Source: Bacillota bacterium (lineage in GTDB: Bacteria; Vulcanimicrobiota; JAJTBE01). From it: DNA of 64,000 nucleotides. Shown here in pieces: positions 7,372 through 15,893 of the stretch. The stretch spans positions 26,612-90,611 of the forward strand of contig JAJTBE010000104.1 of the NCBI GenBank assembly GCA_021287065.1, read 5' to 3'. Under the pieces are notes generated by a model that was not told where the DNA came from, made no database searches, and saw only the letters and a list, made by a program, of their open reading frames with translations. Positions within the stretch are counted from its first letter, which is position 1. Each line of letters opens with the position of its first letter. The position numbers and the translations under genes were made by a program.

Positions 7372-10300
7372 AGCAGTTATTACATCCATTGAACTTACAA
7401 ATGTAAAATCATACGAAAACGAAACGGTATGTTTCAGTCCGGGAATCAATGTCATAGGAGGCCTCAACGGAGCAGGAAAATCCACGATTTTTGAAAGCAT
7501 AGGCCATTGCCTTTTCGGTGTTGATGCAGGAAAATTCATAGGCAATTCGGACAATTTCACACGCAAGGGTACCCAGTCCTATTCCATCAATGTTTTTTTC
7601 ACCGGTACAGATGGACAAAATTACAAAATTTCAAGAGATAAAAAAGGCAACCGCACACTTTTTATCGACAGCCCAAAGGGATGGTTTCCTGCCGGCGACA
7701 GCAGCATCGATGAAACCATCAGAAGACTGACCGGAGTAACTGCAAGCCTCCCGCTGGATAAGATGTTCAATGAAATAATCGGACCCTTCCAGTCAGATTT
7801 TTTAACCCCCTTTACCTTAACACCGGCAAAGAGAAACACCCATTTTGATGAAATACTCGGCATAAACCAGTGGAAAGACCTTTCGTCAAAAATCGCACCG
7901 GTTGCAAAAATGTTTGAGATGAAGATCAAAAGTCTTCAGGATGAAATTGAAAGACTTGAACAGGAAACAGCAGAACTTCCCGAAAAAAGAACCATCTTAA
8001 CAGACAAGATCAACAGCAAAACAGCTCTCGAACAGAAGTATAAATTGCTCCACGAAGAAGCGGAAAAACTTCAGACGAGAATAGACGAACTTGTTTCGAC
8101 CGAAAAAAAACTAAACTCAAAAAACAGGGAAAAAAACGAAGCAAAAGCCAAATGCGACAAACTCATTGTTGAATTAGAAAAAGATACGGCGCTGCTGAAC
8201 AATGCAAGGGAAAGCCTGAGCATAACAAATCAGAATGAAACAGGCTACCGCATTTATGAAGAACAATCCACTTTGCGTAAATCCGTGGAAAACAAAATCA
8301 GGGAAAAGAACGAATTGAACGCGCGGATTGCTAAACTCGAAGGCGATATTAAGTCCTCAGAAACAGCCATCAGTACAAAACGGACGGCAATAAGCACCAG
8401 CAAAGCCAAAAACCTTGCAGAAGAAGAAATGATAATCCGCTCTGTTGAACAGCTTGTAAAAGATCAGGAAGAAATAACAGGCAAAGTTAACCAATCAAAG
8501 GAAAACCTTGATAAAATTATCGGACAGCAAAAACAGATCCGCGATTTTGATTTCGGAATAATAATGAGAGCTTCCGAGTCCGCCATTTCTTTATACGAAA
8601 GAATCAGACAGTTTGAAAAATCAGTAAACACAAGACAAGCTAAATTGTCAGGTAAGGAAGAAACACGGAAGCAATCGGATAAACTTGATAAACTCAACAA
8701 AGATCATGAAGAAATCATCAGTGAGATTTCATCCTGCAAAGCCCAGCTGAAAAATGCAAAAAGCGGAAAAGAAACACTGAAAGAGGGACTCTGCCCCTAT
8801 ATGGGCGAAAAATGCCTCAACCTCGGAGTACGGAAACCCGGAGAGTTCTTTGATGAGGAAATATCAAAACTTACCACCCACATAAAAAAACTGGAAAAAA
8901 CACAGAAGGAAATATCTCAACTAATCAATGCCGCTCTGGATTCCAGACAGCTTCTTTCCGCCCTTGAACAGGAAGAAAAGGAACTGGCAAAGGAAAATGC
9001 AGGCATTCAGGATCTGACAATACAGATACAAACTATCTTACCCCTGACAGAAATTATCGACCTTTGCAGCAGGTTTTCACATATAGTATCCTGCACAGAC
9101 GATAAAAACTGTGGTGAAATTCTGAAAAACCTAAGCAAACAGGTATCAGAATTTGCATTTCCAGAAGATATCGCCGATTATCCCGAATCCCTTAAAAAAC
9201 TGAATTCACTGTTTGCAAAAGCTCTTTCGGATGTTCTTTCCATAGTGGCAGAAAAGGAAAACTCCGCACGAAAGCTGCTGGATGAAAATAATGCAACTGC
9301 AAGCACAGTTAAAACCAGAATCAGCGAACAGGAAAACAGAAGAAAAACAGTCTCCACTGAGCTTACAAAAATGGAAAAAGATTTGAAAAAGCTCGACAAA
9401 GACGAATCAAAACTTGAAACCGAAAAGACCGTTCTTAAAAATGAGAAATCAAAACTCTCCGGTTTTGCAGATGTGGAAAATGAACTGCTGAAAACCGACC
9501 AGATACTTGAACAGCATAAATCCGCCCATACGCTATACAACCAGCACATTAAAAATGCCCAGAGCACAGCAGGTCTGGCGGAAAATGTCGTAAGAATCAC
9601 TGAGGAATCAGAAAAGGCATCTGTGTTGTTCAACCGGATAAAGCAGGAAACTGATGAACTTGAAAAACTTTTCGACAGCAACGAACTTGATGAAAAAAGA
9701 ACCCGTATAATAAGTGTTGTTGCAGAAAGAGAAGGAAGCAAAGTCGCCATCGAAGCTTTCGCAAAAGAAATTGATTCTGTCAGAAAAGAAATAGAAAAAA
9801 TGGAAAATACCCTGAAAAAAGCAGCCGTCCGAAGACAGGAAGCTGCCGAATACGGGGAAAGCGCCCGATATACCGACATACTACGGCAATCCGTATTAAC
9901 CAAAATAGCACCCAAAGTAGCATCATGCCTTCGTGCGGAAATTTCATCCATAGCAAAAGATATTTACCGGGAAATTTCAGGAATCGATGAGATCCTTAAC
10001 TGGGGTGAGAACTATCAGGTTGAACTGATTGATTACTATCAGCATAAAAATGATCAGCCCGCATCAGGAAACACAAGAGTAAGAACAGACCGCCAGCTTT
10101 CCGGAGGCCAGCTTATGACCGCAGTCATCGCCCTTAGGCTTGCCCTCCTTATGAAAATCGGTTCAAGCATTGCCTTTTTCGACGAACCGACCAGTAATCT
10201 GGATGAAGAGAGAAGAAAAAAACTGGCGGAAACCTTCAGAAACCTGAAAACAAACTGGTATTCCCAGCTTTTCCTCGTAAGCCATGACGAAAGTTTTCAG

Positions 10301-10408
10301 GGTATAACCGGAAATTATATTGAATTACTTCTTGAAGAAGGCAAAACAACAGTGATTTCCGGTCCCGGTATAAAGAGCAGCTTCTATAATATCAAAGTAA
10401 CTGTATAG
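7364..10408 (+). CDS. sbcC: DNA repair ATPase SbcC (Rad50-type)
   Basis: SbcC is the SMC-like ATPase partner of SbcD. The Walker A motif GLNGAGKST (33-41) lies at the N-terminus. Two long Glu/Lys-rich coiled coils surround the hook near the middle, and the C-terminal half supplies the signature LSGGQ (912-916), the Walker B and D-loop FFDEPTSNLD (Asp940, Glu941) and the switch SHDE (His974). The hook is not the usual CxxC: it reads CPYMGEKC (Cys477 and Cys484, six residues between). At 1014 residues it is a normal size. It overlaps sbcD by 8 bases, so the two are translationally coupled. Confidence 0.94.
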   Translation: MSKAVITSIELTNVKSYENETVCFSPGINVIGGLNGAGKSTIFESIGHCLFGVDAGKFIGNSDNFTRKGTQSYSINVFFTGTDGQNYKISRDKKGNRTLFIDSPKGWFPAGDSSIDETIRRLTGVTASLPLDKMFNEIIGPFQSDFLTPFTLTPAKRNTHFDEILGINQWKDLSSKIAPVAKMFEMKIKSLQDEIERLEQETAELPEKRTILTDKINSKTALEQKYKLLHEEAEKLQTRIDELVSTEKKLNSKNREKNEAKAKCDKLIVELEKDTALLNNARESLSITNQNETGYRIYEEQSTLRKSVENKIREKNELNARIAKLEGDIKSSETAISTKRTAISTSKAKNLAEEEMIIRSVEQLVKDQEEITGKVNQSKENLDKIIGQQKQIRDFDFGIIMRASESAISLYERIRQFEKSVNTRQAKLSGKEETRKQSDKLDKLNKDHEEIISEISSCKAQLKNAKSGKETLKEGLCPYMGEKCLNLGVRKPGEFFDEEISKLTTHIKKLEKTQKEISQLINAALDSRQLLSALEQEEKELAKENAGIQDLTIQIQTILPLTEIIDLCSRFSHIVSCTDDKNCGEILKNLSKQVSEFAFPEDIADYPESLKKLNSLFAKALSDVLSIVAEKENSARKLLDENNATASTVKTRISEQENRRKTVSTELTKMEKDLKKLDKDESKLETEKTVLKNEKSKLSGFADVENELLKTDQILEQHKSAHTLYNQHIKNAQSTAGLAENVVRITEESEKASVLFNRIKQETDELEKLFDSNELDEKRTRIISVVAEREGSKVAIEAFAKEIDSVRKEIEKMENTLKKAAVRRQEAAEYGESARYTDILRQSVLTKIAPKVASCLRAEISSIAKDIYREISGIDEILNWGENYQVELIDYYQHKNDQPASGNTRVRTDRQLSGGQLMTAVIALRLALLMKIGSSIAFFDEPTSNLDEERRKKLAETFRNLKTNWYSQLFLVSHDESFQGITGNYIELLLEEGKTTVISGPGIKSSFYNIKVTV

Positions 10409-10482
10409 AACAGAATCGCAAAGCAAAACCCCAGCTTTATTTTTGCGCGCCCGGCTCTGCCCAATACCAATAAATTGGTAAA

Positions 10483-10656
10483 ATGTAATCAAATCCCCAA
10501 GCTCAAAACTCCTGTTTTTCAAGGAAGGAGGTTCGGAGGAGACCTCACTTTTCCAAAAAAGCATGGTCTCCTCTGACGGTCCCTTATTACTAAGCTTTTT
10601 GGGAAACCCGCTTTTTGAAAAAAGCCGGTTTCCCAAACCCTTCCGGCAAAAACTTT
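10483..10656 (+). repeat. Dispersed palindromic repeat, module A (partial) followed by module B
   Basis: Module A starts with a CAAATCCCCAAG-like lead, then TGTTTTTCAAGGAAGGAGG (about 10513-10531) and a hairpin region ending in CTCTGACGGTCCC (to 10583). Module B (10601-10656) begins with a long near-palindrome: GGGAAACCCGC, an AT-rich centre, then GCCGGTTTCCC, and continues AAACCCTTCCGGCAAAAAC. Near-identical modules occur at 10752-10992, 33730-34437, 56550-56814 and 58208-58264. Non-coding. Confidence 0.85.
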
Positions 10657-10751
10657 CATTGCACCATTTTTCTGCCCTCTTTAATTCCATCTTACAATTC
10701 TCAGCTATTTGCAGGTATGAACAAATTCCAACATATCTGTAAAAAAGCCTC

Positions 10752-10992
10752 AAATTCACATCCCAATACTCTTGTTTTTCAAGGAAGGAGGTTCGGAGGG
10801 CAACCTCGCTTTTTTAAAAAAGCGTGGTTCCCTCTGACGGTCCCCAAACCCCCGTCGGTCCAAATCCCCCCAGTCGGTCCCCCAATTCAAAAGTTTTGGG
10901 GTGGCGGGTGCCCGCCCGCAGGGTGGGCGCGAGGAAACTTTTTCCAAAAAAGTTTTCTCCGGGAGCTTGGTATGCGGTTATTAATCTCGTAG
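10752..10992 (+). repeat. Dispersed palindromic repeat, full-length module A
   Basis: This is the clearest full copy, about 240 bp. It holds TGTTTTTCAAGGAAGGAGG, a near-perfect 28-bp palindrome centred near 10817 (AACC-CGCTTTTTTAAAAAAGCG-GGTT type, one mismatched pair), several GGTCC/GGTCCC boxes, the GC-rich stretch GGCGGGTGCCCGCCC, and a last palindrome around AACTTTTT-AAAAAAGTT (10935-10955) before TCTCCGGGAGC. The copy at 56550-56814 matches it throughout in the same orientation; 34168-34437 is an inverted copy. No reading frame is conserved between copies. Confidence 0.88.
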
Positions 10993-11118
10993 GAACCAGA
11001 TTAATCCAGTTAGTCAGAATAATTCTTTTTTCCATTTAATCCTGATTTTAATACATTGGCATCAGAATTGAACCGACATGCCCACTGGAAACAAACTCAA
11101 AGCACCTGTAAACTTCAT

Positions 11119-11172
11119 AACCGCAATAAAACGCAAATAAATGCCGGATCGCAGGCGTCCCGCCTGTCCCCC
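11119..11172 (-). repeat. Inverted partial copy of repeat C
   Basis: Bases 11119-11172 are the reverse complement of the second part of the tandem C unit (the stretch with GGACGCCTGCGATCCGG and GCATTTATTTGCG). It sits about 185 bases upstream of the tandem array in the opposite orientation. Confidence 0.8.
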
Positions 11173-11354
11173 GGGTAAAACGAACTCGTTTTCTCTCCGC
11201 TAACTCAGGAAATAGAAAAACAATGCCAATCATAGGAATGGCAATAATAAGCCACCCGCAATCGAACTTGCCTTTACTGTCAATCTAATTATTGTAATAT
11301 TGCGCCAATAACAGGATTTCTGCACCTTCAGGGGATTTGGGGTTCGGGTTTACG

Positions 11355-11850
11355 GTGTGGGCGGACCTGCGGGTCCGCGTCGCGGTTGGAAACCGCTCCT
11401 ACGATCCTTTGCCAAGCTTGTGGTTGTGAGGTTTGCAGGCGGTTGGCGGTTGGTTTGGGGACCCGGGACAGGCGGGGACGCCTGCGATCCGGCATTTATT
11501 TGCGTTTTGTTGCCATGCTTGCGAAATATTTGCAGCCTAAATTTGCGGTGTGGGCGGACCTGCGGGTCCGCGTCGCGGTTGGAAACCGCTCCTACGATCC
11601 TTTGCCAAGCTTGTGGTTGTGAGGTTTACTGGCGGTTGTCGGTGGTTTTGGGGACCCGGGGGACAGGCGGGGACGCCTGCGATCCGGCATTTATTGGCGT
11701 TTTGTTGCCGCTCTTACGAAAGATTTGCAGTTTAAGTTTGCGCGTAGGCGGACCTGCGGGTCCGCGTCGGGGTTGGAAACCCCTCCTACGATCCTTTGCC
11801 AAGCTTGTGGTTATTGGGTTTACTGGCGGTTGGCGGGGTGGTTTGAGTGC
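11355..11850 (+). repeat. Tandem repeat C, about 193-bp unit, nearly three copies
   Basis: The landmark GCGGACCTGCGGGTCCGC starts at 11361, 11554 and 11748, a period of 193-194 bp. Each unit contains three strong hairpins: GCGGACC-TGC-GGGTCCGC, GCGGTT-GGA-AACCGC (GGGGTT/AACCCC in copy 3, a compensated change in both arms) and CAGGCG-GGGA-CGCCTG. The third unit stops after GGTTTACTGGCGG. The period is not a multiple of three and reading frames shift between copies, so the array is not coding. Compensatory arm changes suggest that the folded structure matters. A single further copy lies at 34523-34625. Confidence 0.88.
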
Positions 11851-12457
11851 GGGAAAGCACATAGACTCTCCCCTACATGATTTTCTATATTTACGGGAAC
11901 TGGACATACGGATTTCTCAATTCAATATGTTATGTTATTTTTCTACCTGAACATTATTATTCATCCTGAAATAATGAACAGGAAATATTTTGTCTGGTGT
12001 CTAAATATTTCCGATCAGTATTATGGCAAAACGATCTGTTACAATCCTGATATTTTGAAAGATTAGTTGAGTATGCCATTTCTCAGAAATAATCACTATA
12101 ATACTGCAGAAATCTTCCGCCAGAGCCGAATGGACTAAAGATAAACTGATTAATCCGCAATCCTGAAACAGGCAGTATTATAAAACCCCACACATTCACG
12201 CTGTGATATGGAAACCAAAGCAGCCTTCAGGTATTGATTTTTCAACTCAGACAGAATTTCATCTTACTTATCAGGCGCACTAATTCAGTCGATACATTGC
12301 CCTCCCAATTTATCAGGCGGAGTAATCCTGTCGGCGTATTGCGGATATCACGGCAAGTTGGTATAAATTGCTTATGTTGCTTATAAGCAGAGGTTAACTC
12401 AGGTAAACACCGTAAAAAAGACAGCAGCGCTGTCAAAATTAAGCATAGGGGGTATTT
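11851..12457. other. Gene-free leader region upstream of the repeat lipoprotein
   Basis: About 600 bases without a supported gene. Visible features: an imperfect direct repeat of about 34 bp, period 42 (TTATCAGGCG at 12268 and 12310); a perfect 12-bp palindrome TGCTTATAAGCA (12378-12389); and a hairpin GACAGC-AGC-GCTGTC (12420-12434) just before the ribosome-binding site GGGGGT of the gene at 12458. These could be promoter or operator elements of that gene; nothing else stands out. Confidence 0.5.
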
Positions 12458-15400
12458 ATGAGTTCTATTTGCAAATTTAAGGGCAAACATACGGGAGCTC
12501 TATTCTTATCACTTCTACTCATTATATCTATGTTCGTTTTTCAGGGATGTAATTCAGGCGGCAGTGAAGGAGGCAGTTCTGCAACAGGAGTGGTTTCAGG
12601 CATTGTAACCACTGGTTCTTCAGCAATTCCTCTTTCAAATGTGCTTGTGAGTATCGGCACTATCTCATCCGAATCAGATACCAACGGCAGTTATCAACTG
12701 ACCGGAGTAACAGTGGGATCTCAGACTATTTCTGCCACAAGAGCCGGTTTTGATGCGTTTACAGCCACTGTTGAAGTAGTTGCAGACCAGACAACAGAGC
12801 TTAACATCACAATGACTCCGGATTCGAGTAAAGGCACTGTAGTAGGTACAGTTACCGATGCTTCCTCAGGCAGCCCCATTGAAGCTGCAACGGTAACAAT
12901 CGGTTCAAACAGTACAACTACCAATGAAAAGGGCCATTTCCTTATTGGAAATCTGACTACCGGAACCTATTCCGTCTCTGTAATCAGAGAAGGCTACACC
13001 AACTATTCAGACACAATAAATGTTGTGGAAAAAGAACTGATTACCAAACCTATTAAGATGACGCCCCTCGGAGAGGTTGGTTCTGTCAGCGGAACCGTTC
13101 AGGATTCCCAGAGCGGCATTTCTCTTGAAGATGTAAATGTTGCGATCGGTGAAATTTCAACTCTCACCGATGCAGATGGTCACTACCTCCTGACTGGAAT
13201 TGCCACAGGCTCCCAAACCCTGACGGCGAGCAGAATCGGTTACAATCTGTATTCTTCAGAAGTTACCGTTCAATCAGGGCAGACAACAACCCTTGATTTT
13301 ACGATGACTCCCCTGTCGGAAACCGGAGCTGCAGCAGGTTTGGTTACGGACAGTTCCAGCGGTTTTGCCATAAGCGAAGCTGAAGTAACAGTAGGCGGCA
13401 TAACCACTTTATCCAACGAAGAGGGTCTGTTCTTTATCGAAGGGGTACCATCGGGAGATCAGACAATAAGCGCTGTAAAATCAGGATTTATAAACTATTC
13501 CGGAACCATAGCGATTACAGCCGGACAGGTAACGGAACAGGCGGTAACCCTTGAGCCTTCATCAACAGGCGGAACCGTAATGGGCCTTGTAACAGATTCA
13601 GTAACCGGACTTCCCGTTGACGGAGTTCAGGTAACAATCGGCTCAGTTACGGATAAAACCAATGTTGACGGAAGTTATATTTTAAGCGGCGTTAATGCCG
13701 GAGTTCAGACAATTACAGGTGAAAAATTCGGTTACATTGCATACAACGGAGAAGTGGAAGTTCTGGCAAACGAGATTACTTTCCATGATTTTCAGATAAC
13801 TCCGGAAGCTACATCAGGCACTGTCTCAGGATTTGTTACAGACAGCAGCACAGGTGCGGAGCTGGAAGATGTGGAAGTTTCGATCGGCGCTTCATCTGCA
13901 AAAACCGATGAAGAAGGTTATTATCAGCTCGAAGGAATCGAAGCCGGTTCACAAACAATAACTGCAAAGAAAAACGGATATCAGGACTATTCCGGCACAG
14001 TGGAAGTTGTAGCCGGCGATATCGTTTTCCACGACATATCAATGACATCCGACACCAATACAGGTTCAGTCACAGGTATAGCTTACGATCAGGATACCGG
14101 TGAAACAATTAAGGGAGTCTGGATCAGTACCGGATTCAATATTACAAGAACCCATTCGGATGGAACATACAGAATCGACGGCATTCTTGCCGGAACAAGA
14201 AAAGTCTATGCAATAAAACACGCATACAATGTTTACAGCGGAAGCGTGGAAATAAAGGCAGGACAGACTGTTGTAAATGACATTCCCCTCAAGAGATTCA
14301 GTATCAGGGGCAATGTTACAGGACAGGTAACAGACGCCGAAACAGGAGCAGATCTCGAAAACGCCTTTGTAACAGTGGGCTTTGAAGATACTCTCACAAA
14401 CAATGCCGGCAGATACTATATCAGTGGCTTAGTGGCTGGATTGAAAATAGTAACCTGTCTGAAACCCGGATATTATCCTTTCCTGGGAGCAGTTTATGTC
14501 AATGCCGGTTCCACAGTAACTTATGACATAAGCTTGACACCTTTCGTAACAACAGGTACAGTTCAGGGAACCGTAACAGACTCGGTAAACCTTGAACCCC
14601 TTGAAGATGTAAGGGTGGAAATCGCAGGCATATCAACGGAAACAGATAACTGCGGCAACTATGACATTGATGGAATTGAAGCGGGTATTCATCATATAAC
14701 CGCTGTCAAAAATGGTTACAACGGATACAGCAGCACAGTTTCGGTAACAGCAGGCGAAACAACCATCAGGGACATCAGCCTCGTCGCAAAGGCAGAAAAA
14801 GGCATGGTTGCAGGTATTGTTACCAACAGCGTCACAGGACTGCCCATCCATAATGTTACCGTATCAATAGATGCAGCCGAGACTCAGACCGATATATTCG
14901 GCTACTATATGCTCACAGGTATCAAAGCCGGAGCAAGAAGCATAACCGCCCATAAGCATGGTTTCCTTACATATTCTTCGACAGTGCAGGTTGTCGCCGG
15001 AAGAATCGTTATAAACAGCTTCCAGATGACAAGAAGACCTACAACAGGAGATCTTGCAGGTATCGTAATTTCGTCGGCAACAGGATTACCCATTGAAGGC
15101 GCCCGTATTTCCTGCAACGACAATACAACATTCACAGATCAGAACGGCAGCTATTACTTACAGGGAATTGAAGCCGGAGACAGATATGTAACTGCAGAAA
15201 AAAGCGGATACCAGTTCTACTCCGTAACAGTAAGCATAACAGCCGGACTGACCACAACCCAGAATATGTCCCTTAATCCCATAGACACTAAGGGATCAGT
15301 TGAAGGAACCGTAACTGATACGGTTTTCAACGAACCGATAGAAGGTGTTTATGTTGAAGTGGAAGGAAAAGGCGGAGGCCACGATCATACAAATGAAAGC

Positions 15401-15790
15401 GGCTTCTACAGAATATCGGGAATTGAAGCCGGAGATTGGAAAATCCGCGCCACAGTTACAGCTTATCAGGTTTATAACAACACTGTAACCGTCACTGCAA
15501 GCCAGAAAACAACCTTCAGCTTCCAGATGACTCCCCTCCCCGGTTCAGGAACACTAACCGGCACAGTTACCGATGCAACATCAGGCTCACCGGTTTCCGG
15601 AGCCCTTGTGTCAATCGGCGACAGGATTACAACAACAAACTCAAACGGCGTTTACAGATTCAGACATGTAACACCTGCTTCCTATGATCTTACAGCCATA
15701 AAAAGAGGCTACAAAGGTTATCTGGCAGCGGTCAGTGTAATCGCCGGAACTACAACCACATACAACTTCCAGATGACTCAGGGCAACTGA
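12458..15790 (+). CDS. Surface lipoprotein with 13 tandem carboxypeptidase-regulatory-like domains
   Basis: A signal sequence ends in the lipobox FQGC (Cys about 31), so the protein is a predicted lipoprotein. After a short Gly/Ser linker the rest (residues about 40-1110) consists of 13 consecutive repeats of 81-84 residues. Each has the pattern GxVxGxVTDSxTG, a central T(D/N)xxGxYxLxGIxAG, KxGYxxYSxTV and a final MTP. This is the carboxypeptidase D regulatory/transthyretin-like Ig-type fold. No catalytic domain is present. A role in surface adhesion or as a stalk is inferred. ATG 12458 has GGGGGT 7 bases upstream. The gene is monocistronic and ends at a strong terminator. The repeats have diverged from one another, so expansion is not recent. 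Confidence 0.88.
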   Translation: MSSICKFKGKHTGALFLSLLLIISMFVFQGCNSGGSEGGSSATGVVSGIVTTGSSAIPLSNVLVSIGTISSESDTNGSYQLTGVTVGSQTISATRAGFDAFTATVEVVADQTTELNITMTPDSSKGTVVGTVTDASSGSPIEAATVTIGSNSTTTNEKGHFLIGNLTTGTYSVSVIREGYTNYSDTINVVEKELITKPIKMTPLGEVGSVSGTVQDSQSGISLEDVNVAIGEISTLTDADGHYLLTGIATGSQTLTASRIGYNLYSSEVTVQSGQTTTLDFTMTPLSETGAAAGLVTDSSSGFAISEAEVTVGGITTLSNEEGLFFIEGVPSGDQTISAVKSGFINYSGTIAITAGQVTEQAVTLEPSSTGGTVMGLVTDSVTGLPVDGVQVTIGSVTDKTNVDGSYILSGVNAGVQTITGEKFGYIAYNGEVEVLANEITFHDFQITPEATSGTVSGFVTDSSTGAELEDVEVSIGASSAKTDEEGYYQLEGIEAGSQTITAKKNGYQDYSGTVEVVAGDIVFHDISMTSDTNTGSVTGIAYDQDTGETIKGVWISTGFNITRTHSDGTYRIDGILAGTRKVYAIKHAYNVYSGSVEIKAGQTVVNDIPLKRFSIRGNVTGQVTDAETGADLENAFVTVGFEDTLTNNAGRYYISGLVAGLKIVTCLKPGYYPFLGAVYVNAGSTVTYDISLTPFVTTGTVQGTVTDSVNLEPLEDVRVEIAGISTETDNCGNYDIDGIEAGIHHITAVKNGYNGYSSTVSVTAGETTIRDISLVAKAEKGMVAGIVTNSVTGLPIHNVTVSIDAAETQTDIFGYYMLTGIKAGARSITAHKHGFLTYSSTVQVVAGRIVINSFQMTRRPTTGDLAGIVISSATGLPIEGARISCNDNTTFTDQNGSYYLQGIEAGDRYVTAEKSGYQFYSVTVSITAGLTTTQNMSLNPIDTKGSVEGTVTDTVFNEPIEGVYVEVEGKGGGHDHTNESGFYRISGIEAGDWKIRATVTAYQVYNNTVTVTASQKTTFSFQMTPLPGSGTLTGTVTDATSGSPVSGALVSIGDRITTTNSNGVYRFRHVTPASYDLTAIKRGYKGYLAAVSVIAGTTTTYNFQMTQGN

Positions 15791-15824
15791 TTCGATTATC
15801 GAACCGGAAGCACGCTGAAATAAT

Positions 15825-15868
15825 AAAAACCCGGACCTCCAGCCGTCAGGCAAAGAGTCCGGGTTTTT
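15825..15868. terminator. Bidirectional rho-independent terminator
   Basis: AAAAACCCGGAC (15825-15836) pairs with GTCCGGGTTTTT (15857-15868), giving a 12-bp stem with T-tracts on both strands. It lies between the convergent genes ending at 15790 (+) and 15894 (-). Confidence 0.92.
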
Positions 15869-15893
15869 CATTTCTCATACCGCAGAAAATCCG

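Noticed and set aside
9178..9951. 257-codon minus-strand frame inside sbcC
   Set aside because: Ser/Phe-rich mirror of the SbcC coiled coil; the sense strand carries a conserved gene.
10325..10992. Several overlapping frames in both strands of repeat A/B
   Set aside because: They read through palindromes; frames differ between copies and no protein pattern is preserved.
10483..11850. CRISPR array
   Set aside because: Repeat units are long (about 193-240 bp), mosaic and inverted, with no short repeat-spacer periodicity and no cas genes.
11357..11950. 197-codon open frame through repeat C
   Set aside because: The 193-bp period shifts the frame in each unit, so the encoded sequence is not repeated coherently; no ribosome-binding site.
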